In this document: piece by piece, positions 16,191 to 22,620 of the stretch
Position numbering within the stretch: the stretch's first letter is position 1
Layout: the number at the start of each line of letters is the position of its first letter
Source of the DNA: a virus
Direction: 5' to 3' (one strand)
Virus record (IMG/VR): IMGVR_UViG_3300025759_000511
Coordinates: 1-28,486 of that record
Length of the DNA: 28,486 nucleotides
The notes under the pieces: generated by a model
The model's input: only the letters and a program-made list of their open reading frames with translations
Told to the model about the DNA's origin: nothing
Databases searched by the model: none
Position numbers and translations under genes: made by a program

Positions 16191-16616
16191 CTATCGCAAC
16201 AATTCTTTTACATTGAAATGCGGCGATAAAGAGCTAGTCACATCTCTGTGACCAACAATCTCAACATCATTGTATTCTATTTTTAATTTAGCAATCAGTT
16301 CTATAAGGGAACTATATTGTTTAAAAGTATAATTACAATCAGGTTGTCCATCAGTTGATTTACCACCAATTAGGCAAATACCAATAGAATTTTTATTAGA
16401 CAAAGTAATTGTAGTATCAATATGTGCACCAGCAATTTGAATGTCTCTACCATCTTGCACATCACCGTCTCTGGTTATTACTTTGTGAAAAGCACAAGAA
16501 AACAATCCTTCTTTTCTGTGTTTTGTGTCTAAATCTTTTACATTAACATTTTCTTCAGGAGTGGTATCAGAAGAATGTATAACAATATATTTAGTTTCTT
16601 TTCTTACACTGTTCAT
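16191..16616 (-). CDS. T7 lysozyme (gp3.5)-like amidase homologue, probably inactive as amidase
   Basis: 141 residues from the ATG at 16616, which is well placed after AAAGGAG and overlaps the endonuclease stop (ATGA); a GTG two codons earlier is too close to that site. The fold of N-acetylmuramoyl-L-alanine amidase 2 is clear: YIVIHSSDT (zinc His at 14), then RDGDVQDGRD, NSIGICLIGG, and VGHRDV (zinc His at 123). Compared with T7 gp3.5, the catalytic Tyr46 position is Phe43, Lys128 is Ser129, and zinc ligand Cys130 is Ser131. In T7 the protein cuts peptidoglycan and inhibits the phage RNA polymerase; here only the regulatory role may remain. A separate GH24 endolysin is encoded at 23583-24095. 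Confidence 0.88.
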   Translation of the reverse strand: MNSVRKETKYIVIHSSDTTPEENVNVKDLDTKHRKEGLFSCAFHKVITRDGDVQDGRDIQIAGAHIDTTITLSNKNSIGICLIGGKSTDGQPDCNYTFKQYSSLIELIAKLKIEYNDVEIVGHRDVTSSLSPHFNVKELLR

Positions 16617-17035
16617 AGCCACTCCTTTGGAATGTGTTTGTCAGAATATTTAAAACCATATTTATCACACCACATACCGTATGTTGTAGTAGATTTTTTA
16701 CTTATTCTACTTTTTGAATTACTAAAGACAAATCTAATATCTAAATCAGGATGTTGTTCTTTAATCAATCTCATTTTTTGTCTGTCTTGTGTGGTAAACA
16801 AACCTTTAGTTTCAATAAATATTTTTTTATCAATCAAATAAAAATCAGGTGTGTAGGTATGAGCTTTTTGTGGCTTAGTATATTTCAACTTAGTCTTTTC
16901 AAACTCATACACAACACCTTGATTATTTAACTCAGAAGCAATAGCTTCTTCTAATCCAGACCTAAATCCGTAAGTTAAGCCTACAGTTTTAGAAGTCTGT
17001 GTTTTCTTGTACAGTCGTCTCTGCTGCCACTTCAT
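16613..17035 (-). CDS. Endonuclease I, Holliday junction resolvase (T7 gp3-like)
   Basis: 140 residues, against 149 in T7 gp3. Motifs: YGFRSGLEEAIASEL (acidic residue at 29-30), HTYTPDFYL with D64, and IFIETKG with E75 and K77, matching the T7 catalytic set E20, D55, E65 and K67. The enzyme resolves branched DNA and helps degrade host DNA before packaging. The gene overlaps the SSB 3' end by 47 bases and the amidase-like gene by 4. Confidence 0.94.
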   Translation of the reverse strand: MKWQQRRLYKKTQTSKTVGLTYGFRSGLEEAIASELNNQGVVYEFEKTKLKYTKPQKAHTYTPDFYLIDKKIFIETKGLFTTQDRQKMRLIKEQHPDLDIRFVFSNSKSRISKKSTTTYGMWCDKYGFKYSDKHIPKEWL

Positions 17036-17615
17036 TTTCTATTTCTTTTTCTGCGGCTACAAAACCACCTTCAACTTTATCAAAGCCGTAACCTTCAGCA
17101 CTTCCAGCTCCGCCTTCAACAAGTTCAGTTATTTGTACTGCACGTAATCTTAAAGATACGCCAGCTCCTGCCATAGCAGTGTACCACGGCATAAGTTCAG
17201 CACTTACTTTCATCTTACTACCAGACCAAACATTAGTATCAATCATTGGTTTGCCAGAACTATCAAAGATAGCAACTTTAAATGGAATTACTTTTCCATC
17301 AGAAGATACTATTTGTGCTTTTCTTTTAAATTTGAACTCAATGTTTCCAGTCTCTTTACCTTCAACAACTTCGTTCTCATATGGTGAATTAGCTTGTTTA
17401 ATAGCTTTGCCTTTATTTTTTTCTTTAGCAAGCTCCAAGCTTTTCTTCATCTCATCATCAATTTGTTTAATTAATGGTTGAGCTTCTTCTGCACTAACAA
17501 CAAGATTGACTTTGTAATGTCCATCTTTATCAAACTTAGTGTCAGGTTGAGTAAGCCAAGCGTATTTAGATACACCTTCTGGACTTACTATTTTGACGTA
17601 ACTATTCTTCGCCAT
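16989..17615 (-). CDS. Single-stranded DNA-binding protein (T7 gp2.5-like)
   Basis: 208 residues, against 232 in T7 gp2.5. N-terminal SYVKIVSPEGVSKYAWLTQP and HYKVNLVVS fit the gp2.5 OB fold; a Lys-rich middle helix and GVSLRLRAVQITELVEGG follow. The last 35 residues are acidic and end in a terminal Phe (ENTDF), the feature of gp2.5 that contacts DNA polymerase and primase-helicase. It coats ssDNA during replication and recombination. It is the second gene after a phage promoter (17728-17745), overlapping a 36-aa ORF. Confidence 0.93.
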   Translation of the reverse strand: MAKNSYVKIVSPEGVSKYAWLTQPDTKFDKDGHYKVNLVVSAEEAQPLIKQIDDEMKKSLELAKEKNKGKAIKQANSPYENEVVEGKETGNIEFKFKRKAQIVSSDGKVIPFKVAIFDSSGKPMIDTNVWSGSKMKVSAELMPWYTAMAGAGVSLRLRAVQITELVEGGAGSAEGYGFDKVEGGFVAAEKEIENEVAAETTVQENTDF

Positions 17616-17712
17616 TGTCTTTGTACTCCTCTATTATAAAACCTTTTTGCATATCAGCCACTGCTGAATCAATAGGTCTTGTTCTATACTCTTCAAAGTA
17701 TTCTTCGTTCAT
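17602..17712 (-). CDS. Very small acidic protein upstream of SSB (36 aa)
   Basis: 36 residues from the ATG at 17712, beginning MNEEYFEEYRTRPIDSAVAD and ending EEYKDNGEE. It starts about 16 bases after the presumed transcription start of a phage promoter, with AAGG upstream, and its stop lies inside the start of the SSB gene in another frame. The position, the overlap and the promoter argue that it is translated, either as a product or as a leader that couples SSB translation. Function unknown. Confidence 0.55.
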   Translation of the reverse strand: MNEEYFEEYRTRPIDSAVADMQKGFIIEEYKDNGEE

Positions 17713-17727
17713 ATAAGTTACCTTATT

Positions 17728-17745
17728 CTATAATGGGTACTTTAA
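17728..17745 (-). promoter_or_regulatory. Phage RNAP promoter for the SSB/DNA replication operon
   Basis: The minus strand reads TTAAAGTACCCATTATAG. It matches the T7 promoter core in 12 of 18 positions (ACCCATTATAG versus ACTCACTATAG) and 14 of 18 of the site at 23161-23178. It lies just after the RNA polymerase gene and before the first replication genes, the place of T7 class II promoters. Confidence 0.75.
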
Positions 17746-17748
17746 TGC

Positions 17749-20193
17749 TTATGCAAAAAAGAACTCACTTTTGGTTAATTGTTTAATATCTAAATCACCT
17801 TTTGCAGGTACTTCAGGTATTTTCTCATGCAGTTCAACAGGTAATTGTTTAAGTACATCATTTCTAAAATTAGCTAATACATCATGTTCACTGAACATAG
17901 TAACAAAAGCTTCTCTTAAAGATTTGTTTAATACTTCAACATCTGCCGCAGTTGTACCAAAGCTATCATGCACATTGCAGAAATTAGTAATACCATTTTT
18001 ATATGCGATATTAACTGTTTCCATCATTGCAGCACTATCAACACTGTGTACAACATTAGGTGCAACTCCATTGCCCATCCTAAGTTTATCAGTTTTGTCA
18101 GTCTCTGTGTTAATCCTAGGTTTAATAACTTCACCCATTAACATAGCCTTAACTCTTTTTGATTTCATTTCAGGATATGACTGATACACTGGAAAGCCAA
18201 CAGGCGTAACCCAATGCACTGGCAGCTGTTCTTTAGCAACTACTCTCGCAATAGTCTGTAAATAATTCATGCCAATTCTAGCTGACTTTAAATTATCACC
18301 AATACTATCCCAAATTACACTTGCCAAATAACTAGCAGGTCTGAACACATCTTCCGTAAAAGGATGTTCTTCGCCTTTGTCTTTTCTTTTGGTTAAATCC
18401 TCAACAACAAAGTCAGTGCATGAATATCTAGTTGAACCATAACAGATAGTCATAATACTGCGTTTAGTAGTTGAGCGTTTAATTCCATAATCAAGCCATT
18501 GCTGTGCAAATGGTTTATCTTCAAGTGCATCCATTTTTAATTTGTCAATAACTGCATTAGCAACTAATTGATAAATGTCTTGTGGTTTATCAGTAGGTGT
18601 TAAGTTAACCAACTTACCAGCTTTTTCATCTCTTAACATTAATGAATATATTTGAAGTCCATTACATGAACCATCAACATTCACTGGAATAGTAGAAATA
18701 AATCCAAAACCTTCTTCTTTGAATCTCTTCCACTCATCACAAAATGATAAAAATTGAAATGCATTAGAAGCTTCTTCCCATTGTCTGTTAACCATTGGGT
18801 CAGTAGCACAATCAATAATCATTTGCTCATTGTTTTTAACCCACTGCTCTCTGTCTTTTAAAGACACTTTATCTTCACCGTACATGTTAGCACCGTGTAC
18901 CGCTAACCAAAACGCACCTTTGTTTTCTTCGGTAATAGGTTTACCATGTGCAAAAGACAATAAAGCTTTAGCTCCAGATATACTTTGATAATTTAAAAAC
19001 GCAGGTATGCAATAAGCTCTTCCTCTAAAATCTAATTGCAAAGGAAAATATAAAGTTGCATAGTCTTTAAATTTATCAGCAAGCCACATAATTTTAGCAT
19101 ACAGTAAACGCTTAGAAAACATTCTAGCATTTTCAGTATGAGCCATAACAGCTTGTTTCTTCCAAGCTCTACGACTATCAGCATTAGTCTCAATGTCATG
19201 CGGTTTGTTTGGTATTTCATAATTAGTAATAGGCGGCATACCACCAATTGCTAATCCTTTATCCCAAGCTTCTTGCATAACTTTCAAGATAAATTTGTTT
19301 ATCTTAAATGATGTATTTTGCATAAGATTAACAGCGTTATAAACTTTTGGCATATCAAAGTTTTCAAGTTCTTTTTTAAATAACTTGTTTTTTTGTTTAA
19401 CCAAATCTAACTCTGGTAATTCTTTTGTCCAATACCCACCACCAACTACAGTTGACCACATTTTAGGTGGCATAACAGTTGGTAAGTATTCAGGATTTAA
19501 TAACTCATTAAACTCATTACGGTTATTAATCCAGTCTCTAGTTTTTTGAGTTTGTTTTATGATTTTAGCTTTTTTATGATTGATAGTCTCTGTACCAATT
19601 TCAATCATTCCAGTTGACATAATCATAAGTTCAACCAGTCTAAGACCAACATGTAATTTTACAGGTGTAGTCCATTCTTCCCAACTAACCACCCCACGCT
19701 TGGCAGTTTCTCTAAGTTTTCTACGTTTATAAGTGTAGTTAAATGACCTTTTGTCTAAGTCAGTTTTAACAGTATCATATAATTCAGGATTCAAAAATTT
19801 GAAATTCCTCAAAGCTATTTCAGTCTCAACTTTACCGCCAAGCGATATGCAAGTAGCAGTCAAAGGTTTATACTGTGTAATAGTATTAATGATATGTTTA
19901 CCAGTAATCAAAGCAAGTATTTCAGGTTCCACTTCACACATTTTAGTAAATGCAATAGATGGTTTTCCAATAGTTTGTTTTGATTGTTCTTCTACCCATT
20001 CAGCAATAGCCATTGCCAATGGTCTTATAGTGTTTGCAACCATTACTTTACCGTAACTGGTCACACTTTCCTCTTCACGCTCAACATGAGATTGAAGTCT
20101 TTTATTTGTTCTGTTTCTACCTAACGCAGCCATTTCTTTTTCATGTGCAAGCTCGTCAGAATATGTCGGCATACTCTCAATTAATTTAGCCAA
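17749..20193 (-). CDS. Single-subunit DNA-directed RNA polymerase (T7 gp1-like)
   Basis: 814 residues (T7: 883). Catalytic residues: D507 in NVDGSCNGLQIYS (motif A), K577 and Y585 in STTKRSIMTICYGS (motif B), and D743 in VHDSFGTT (motif C). PLQLDFRGRAY at 385-394 and the terminal FFFA (T7 ends in FAFA) also fit. The start codon is TTG at 20193, with TAGGAG 7 bases upstream; no ATG is better placed. The promoter-recognition loop lies around 670-700 and differs from T7, as expected for a different promoter. A copy of the phage promoter lies about 40 bases upstream, so the polymerase can transcribe its own gene after early host-driven expression. Confidence 0.97.
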   Translation of the reverse strand: MAKLIESMPTYSDELAHEKEMAALGRNRTNKRLQSHVEREEESVTSYGKVMVANTIRPLAMAIAEWVEEQSKQTIGKPSIAFTKMCEVEPEILALITGKHIINTITQYKPLTATCISLGGKVETEIALRNFKFLNPELYDTVKTDLDKRSFNYTYKRRKLRETAKRGVVSWEEWTTPVKLHVGLRLVELMIMSTGMIEIGTETINHKKAKIIKQTQKTRDWINNRNEFNELLNPEYLPTVMPPKMWSTVVGGGYWTKELPELDLVKQKNKLFKKELENFDMPKVYNAVNLMQNTSFKINKFILKVMQEAWDKGLAIGGMPPITNYEIPNKPHDIETNADSRRAWKKQAVMAHTENARMFSKRLLYAKIMWLADKFKDYATLYFPLQLDFRGRAYCIPAFLNYQSISGAKALLSFAHGKPITEENKGAFWLAVHGANMYGEDKVSLKDREQWVKNNEQMIIDCATDPMVNRQWEEASNAFQFLSFCDEWKRFKEEGFGFISTIPVNVDGSCNGLQIYSLMLRDEKAGKLVNLTPTDKPQDIYQLVANAVIDKLKMDALEDKPFAQQWLDYGIKRSTTKRSIMTICYGSTRYSCTDFVVEDLTKRKDKGEEHPFTEDVFRPASYLASVIWDSIGDNLKSARIGMNYLQTIARVVAKEQLPVHWVTPVGFPVYQSYPEMKSKRVKAMLMGEVIKPRINTETDKTDKLRMGNGVAPNVVHSVDSAAMMETVNIAYKNGITNFCNVHDSFGTTAADVEVLNKSLREAFVTMFSEHDVLANFRNDVLKQLPVELHEKIPEVPAKGDLDIKQLTKSEFFFA

Positions 20194-20233
20194 TGTTAAC
20201 TCCTATAATTATCTTGGGTTAATATTATAATAT

Positions 20234-20251
20234 CTACTATGGGAACCTTAG
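20234..20251 (-). promoter_or_regulatory. Phage RNAP promoter upstream of the RNA polymerase gene
   Basis: The minus strand reads CTAAGGTTCCCATAGTAG, differing from the 23161-23178 site at two positions. It overlaps the last codons of the 65-aa gene and gives a leader of about 41 bases to the RNA polymerase TTG. An imperfect inverted repeat (GAGAACC/GGTTCCC) overlaps it. Confidence 0.75.
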
Positions 20252-20445
20252 TCAGGTTCTCTAAAAGTAGTCTGCAATTCCTTTTCTAAGGTCATTGCTG
20301 GATGTGGTTCTTTGCTCTCAAGTATTCGCTCAATGAGCGTAGTTGCTCTGTGAGCTACTTGGTTTGGTGTTAGATTATCAGCTTCTTTAAGACTATATGT
20401 ACGCTGTAAAAATCTAATAATCTGATATTTTTTCTTCCAGTCCAT
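20248..20445 (-). CDS. Hypothetical early protein (65 aa)
   Basis: 65 residues, starting MDWKKKYQIIRFLQRTYSLK, with a second helical part (VAHRATTLIERILES) and ending FREPD. It looks helical and soluble with no known motif. It is the last early gene before RNA polymerase, 5 bases after a 36-aa membrane ORF whose 3' end carries its GGAG ribosome-binding site. Confidence 0.7.
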   Translation of the reverse strand: MDWKKKYQIIRFLQRTYSLKEADNLTPNQVAHRATTLIERILESKEPHPAMTLEKELQTTFREPD

Positions 20446-20450
20446 GTATA

Positions 20451-20561
20451 TTACTCCTTTCCTGTTTTAACTGCTATAATTAACATTACAATGCATGCAA
20501 GCATTATAAACAATTTTAATTCAACTGGCAATGCAGTCAAATACGCATTTATACTATTCAT
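20451..20561 (-). CDS. Very small single-pass membrane protein (36 aa)
   Basis: 36 residues from the ATG at 20561, with TAGGAGC upstream. After a short polar start (MNSINAYLTALPVE) there is one hydrophobic segment, LKLFIMLACIVMLIIAV, then a basic end (KTGKE). This is an N-out or N-in single-pass membrane peptide. It is packed between the 191-aa and 65-aa early genes. Possible roles include altering the host membrane or excluding superinfecting phage, but nothing specific can be shown. Confidence 0.65.
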   Translation of the reverse strand: MNSINAYLTALPVELKLFIMLACIVMLIIAVKTGKE

Positions 20562-20572
20562 GTTTTTAGCTC

Positions 20573-21148
20573 CTATTTTATAAAGTAGTTTTTAAAGTAT
20601 TGACCTTGTATTACAAAAGGTTTTGTTTTGTATTTAGTATCAATTTCTAATACACGCAATTTAAGCAAGTTATTAAGTTGTCTATTAATTGACCCTGCGT
20701 TAAGTTGTGGGTATTTGTCTCTAAGTTTTGCCAATAAAGGTTTTTTCTTAAATGGCACATTCTCAAAAACAAATCGCAATATACATTGTTGAACATCTTT
20801 TCTATCATCCTGCTTTATTATTTTAGTAGGCATAAATTGAATATCAGACAATTTATATTTCAAGTTTAATGCACTCCACCTAGTCAATGATGTTGTTTCA
20901 GTGTAGTTAGTGTAAACAAACTTAGCTTCCTGATAATCTAAAACTTTAATAACAATATTTTTATATTTGTTAAAATCAGCTTCAGACACACCAGCAGACG
21001 CATAATCACAAACGTTTACATTCCAGTGATTAGCTAACTTTTTATTTATAGTGTCATAAAAGATTATTTCTTTATCAGACACAAATCGCCGTCTAGTCTC
21101 TATATTGTCTATAAATGAACTTCTAGTATTCCAATCTGTAGAACTCAT
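20573..21148 (-). CDS. Hypothetical early protein, possible winged-helix domain (191 aa)
   Basis: 191 residues, the largest early gene before RNA polymerase. The C-terminal third (DVQQCILRFVFENVPFKKKP, then LLAKLRDKYPQLNAGSINRQLNNLLKLRVLEID) looks like a winged-helix fold with a recognition helix NAGSINRQLNNLL and a wing, suggesting DNA binding (inference). The N-terminal part has no known motif. The ATG at 21148 follows ACAAGGAGTAAAATAC, similar to the leaders of the ribozyme-linked genes, and a large RNA hairpin (21191-21236) precedes it. A host-takeover or transcription role is possible. Confidence 0.72.
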   Translation of the reverse strand: MSSTDWNTRSSFIDNIETRRRFVSDKEIIFYDTINKKLANHWNVNVCDYASAGVSEADFNKYKNIVIKVLDYQEAKFVYTNYTETTSLTRWSALNLKYKLSDIQFMPTKIIKQDDRKDVQQCILRFVFENVPFKKKPLLAKLRDKYPQLNAGSINRQLNNLLKLRVLEIDTKYKTKPFVIQGQYFKNYFIK

Positions 21149-21190
21149 GTATTTTACTCCTTGTTAAAATTAAATTGCCGTCAAGTCCTT

Positions 21191-21236
21191 AAAGCAACAG
21201 ACTAGGCACACCAATAGCGTACCTAGTTTGTGCTTT
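21191..21236 (-). other. Long RNA hairpin, possible decayed hammerhead
   Basis: On the minus strand AAAGCACAAACTAGG pairs with CCTAGTCTGTTGCTTT (one mismatch and one bulge) around a 15-base loop. Two parts correspond to hammerhead features of the neighbours: AAA-CTAGG...CCTAG-TC followed by TGTTGC looks like A15.1/stem III/U-C and the 3' strand of stem I. CUGAUGA, stem II and the first G of GAAA are missing, so it cannot cleave as a hammerhead. It may instead be a processing or stabilising hairpin. Confidence 0.7.
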
Positions 21237-21243
21237 AGTGTTG

Positions 21244-21459
21244 TTATTTGTTTTCTCTGGTGTCAATTGTCACGGTAACCATGACAGACCCACAAAAATG
21301 ATGGTGGTGGTCTTCGTTCAAATTATCCAAAAATTTGGCAAAGTCTCTGGCTGTTATGCCGTCATTGAATTTGAATTCATTTGTGGTAATTGTAAACGGC
21401 TTGTTGTTTTTGTCGTACTCATCACCTAAAACGTTAATTACTGCATTGTTTATATACAT
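21244..21459 (-). CDS. Hypothetical early protein with His tract (71 aa)
   Basis: 71 residues from the ATG at 21459, which follows CAGGAGTAATAAC. The frame is open upstream to 21543, but that extension would run through the hammerhead at 21495-21552 and the ribosome-binding site, so it is rejected. The protein reads MYINNAVINVLGDEYDKNNK at its start, then GITARDFAKFLDNLNEDHHHHFCGSV; four His in a row followed by Cys may bind metal. Function unknown. Confidence 0.7.
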   Translation of the reverse strand: MYINNAVINVLGDEYDKNNKPFTITTNEFKFNDGITARDFAKFLDNLNEDHHHHFCGSVMVTVTIDTRENK

Positions 21460-21460
21460 A

Positions 21461-21483
21461 GTTATTACTCCTGTTTGTTTGTT
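21461..21483 (-). repeat. 23-base leader repeat, copy 2 (RBS cassette)
   Basis: On the minus strand this stretch of AACAAACAAACA followed by GGAGTAATAAC is identical over 23 bases to 22598-22620. It is an unstructured A/C-rich spacer plus Shine-Dalgarno, ending one base before the ATG of the 71-aa gene. Confidence 0.9.
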
Positions 21484-21494
21484 AAGTTGCTTAT

Positions 21495-21552
21495 GCAACA
21501 GACACCGCCTTTGTGACGGTGTTTCGACTATTAAAAGTCTCATCAGTGTTGC
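21495..21552 (-). ncRNA. Hammerhead ribozyme, type I (copy 1)
   Basis: Read on the minus strand. Stem I: GCAACA (21552-21547) with TGTTGC (21500-21495), 6 bp. Core CUGAUGA at 21546-21540. Stem II: GACT/AGTC with a 6-base loop. Core GAAA at 21525-21522. Stem III: ACACCG (21522-21517) with CGGTGT (21507-21502) and a 9-base loop. The GUC cleavage site ends at C 21501, so the cut falls between 21501 and 21500. All invariant core bases are present. It starts 2 bases after the 142-aa gene's stop and lies upstream of the 71-aa gene. The 3' product can begin with a hairpin GTTGC-ATAA-GCAAC. Confidence 0.93.
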
Positions 21553-21554
21553 TA

Positions 21555-21983
21555 TTAGTGGCCAGCTTTAGAGTAACCAGCATTTAACTTAATACGCTCA
21601 GCAAGTCTGCTGTTTCTAAGCTCTTTGTCTTTGGCTTCTTTAATTATATCATTTACAGCAATAAATGCTTTACGCTGGCCTGAATACGCTTTTTGTAATT
21701 CTTTTCTAAAGTCTTCAATATACAAAATACGTTTCTCCTTTGCTTCTTTAGAACCGCCGTCAATTGCATTTAAATGTTTTCCTGTTGTATTGCCCCAAGC
21801 ATTAGCACGAACCACGAGGCCAGACAAAGTATGGTGGAAAGCAACTAAAGTTGAATAACTAAAATAATAAGTAAAACCGTTGTTTTCATCTCTAAATGCA
21901 ATTGCTGGTGTTTTACTGCCATTTTTTACATAATTGTAATAAAAAGGCAAATCATAGTCATAGCTATTGTTATTGTTTGTCAT
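21555..21983 (-). CDS. Hypothetical early protein (142 aa)
   Basis: 142 residues. Central block FTYYFSYSTLVAFHHTLSGL, VVRANAWGNTTGKHLNAIDGG, then EKRILYIEDFRKELQKAYSG. The YSTLVAF ... NxWxxTTGKHLNxIDGG pattern occurs in uncharacterised proteins of many phages; I know no activity for it. It starts after an A/C-rich leader with TAGGAG, downstream of the type I hammerhead at 22022-22078, and its own stop abuts the next hammerhead, so its mRNA would be cut out by ribozymes on both sides. Confidence 0.78.
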   Translation of the reverse strand: MTNNNNSYDYDLPFYYNYVKNGSKTPAIAFRDENNGFTYYFSYSTLVAFHHTLSGLVVRANAWGNTTGKHLNAIDGGSKEAKEKRILYIEDFRKELQKAYSGQRKAFIAVNDIIKEAKDKELRNSRLAERIKLNAGYSKAGH

Positions 21984-22021
21984 AATGTTTAACTCCTATT
22001 TGTTTGTTTGTTATTGCGTAT

Positions 22022-22078
22022 GCAATAGACACCGCATTGCAGCGGTGTTTCGACCAATAAAGGTCTCATCAGTATTGC
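22022..22078 (-). ncRNA. Hammerhead ribozyme, type I (copy 2)
   Basis: Read on the minus strand. Stem I: GCAATA (22078-22073) with TATTGC (22027-22022), 6 bp. Core CUGAUGA at 22072-22066. Stem II: GACC/GGTC with a 6-base loop. Core GAAA at 22051-22048. Stem III: ACACCGC (22048-22042) with GCGGTGT (22035-22029), loop TGCAAT. The cleavage base is C 22028; the cut falls between 22028 and 22027. Relative to copy 1, stem I changes C-G to T-A and stem II changes T-A to C-G, both compensated. The 3' product can start with TATTGC-ATAC-GCAATA, a perfect 6-bp hairpin. Confidence 0.95.
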
Positions 22079-22079
22079 T

Positions 22080-22427
22080 TTAGGGTTTTGCTGGACTTGG
22101 TCTTGATTGAACTTTGAACGGTGGTTCAATGTAATCAATAAAAACTTTGCCATCAATTGAATAATAGACGGCTACTTGCCCAGCCTCTGCTGCGTATTTT
22201 TTTGCAATGTCAGCTATGATGGAAACTTTAGCACCATTAATGGCTGTTTCATAGATTTTTACAGGCTCATCATATACTACACCGTCACTGTACCAAACAC
22301 CTTGGCCATCTGTTATTGTACAGCCTGAAAAAACTGTTACAATTTCAGTTTTAAGACGTGCATGCAATGAAGTTAGTGCAACGCCGTCATTATCATTAAC
22401 AGGCATGTTTATTTTGCATATTATCAT
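22080..22427 (-). CDS. Hypothetical early protein (115 aa)
   Basis: 115 residues. It reads INMPVNDNDGVALTSLHARL, then GCTITDGQGVWYSDGVVYDEPVKIYE and VAVYYSIDGKVFIDYIE, a compact alpha/beta pattern with no transmembrane segment. The DGxGVWY...YDEPVKIYE stretch recalls small phage proteins of unknown function. It overlaps nothing, starts 1 base before the end of the 55-aa gene (ATAATATG region) and ends 1 base before hammerhead copy 2. Confidence 0.75.
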   Translation of the reverse strand: MIICKINMPVNDNDGVALTSLHARLKTEIVTVFSGCTITDGQGVWYSDGVVYDEPVKIYETAINGAKVSIIADIAKKYAAEAGQVAVYYSIDGKVFIDYIEPPFKVQSRPSPAKP

Positions 22428-22428
22428 A

Positions 22429-22596
22429 TTATAGCCATCCTTCCTTAGATGCTTTTCTTAGCATCTCAATTTTTTTGTTTTTGTCTGTTTCTTTTTGATA
22501 AGCGTTAAAAAACTCCTGTTTTTCAACTTTATCTATGTAACGCTCTTTATGTCGTTGAGCGTGCATATTTTGCACTGCTTTGTTAATTGTGGGCAT
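22429..22596 (-). CDS. First early protein, unknown function (55 aa)
   Basis: 55 residues from the ATG at 22596, with CAGGAG 9 bases upstream. It starts MPTINKAVQNMHAQRHKERY, is strongly charged and helical, and ends SKEGWL. No family recognised. It is the first ORF after the sigma70-type promoter (22861-22889) and lies just downstream of the type III hammerhead, so its message is expected to start at the ribozyme cut (22664), giving a 68-base leader. The position suggests immediate-early expression. Confidence 0.7.
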   Translation of the reverse strand: MPTINKAVQNMHAQRHKERYIDKVEKQEFFNAYQKETDKNKKIEMLRKASKEGWL

Positions 22597-22597
22597 T

Positions 22598-22620
22598 GTT
22601 ATTACTCCTGTTTGTTTGTT
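22598..22620 (-). repeat. 23-base leader repeat, copy 1 (RBS cassette, part of ribozyme stem III)
   Basis: Identical to 21461-21483 over 23 bases. Here its ACAAACAA part doubles as the 5' strand of stem III of the type III hammerhead, directly next to the AGGAG Shine-Dalgarno (22609-22605). At the other copy the same cassette follows a type I ribozyme and is not part of the catalytic fold. Confidence 0.9.

Noticed and set aside
21460-21543. Upstream extension of the 71-aa early gene to 99 aa
   Set aside because: The extra codons run through the hammerhead ribozyme core and the Shine-Dalgarno; the ATG at 21459 has a proper ribosome-binding site.
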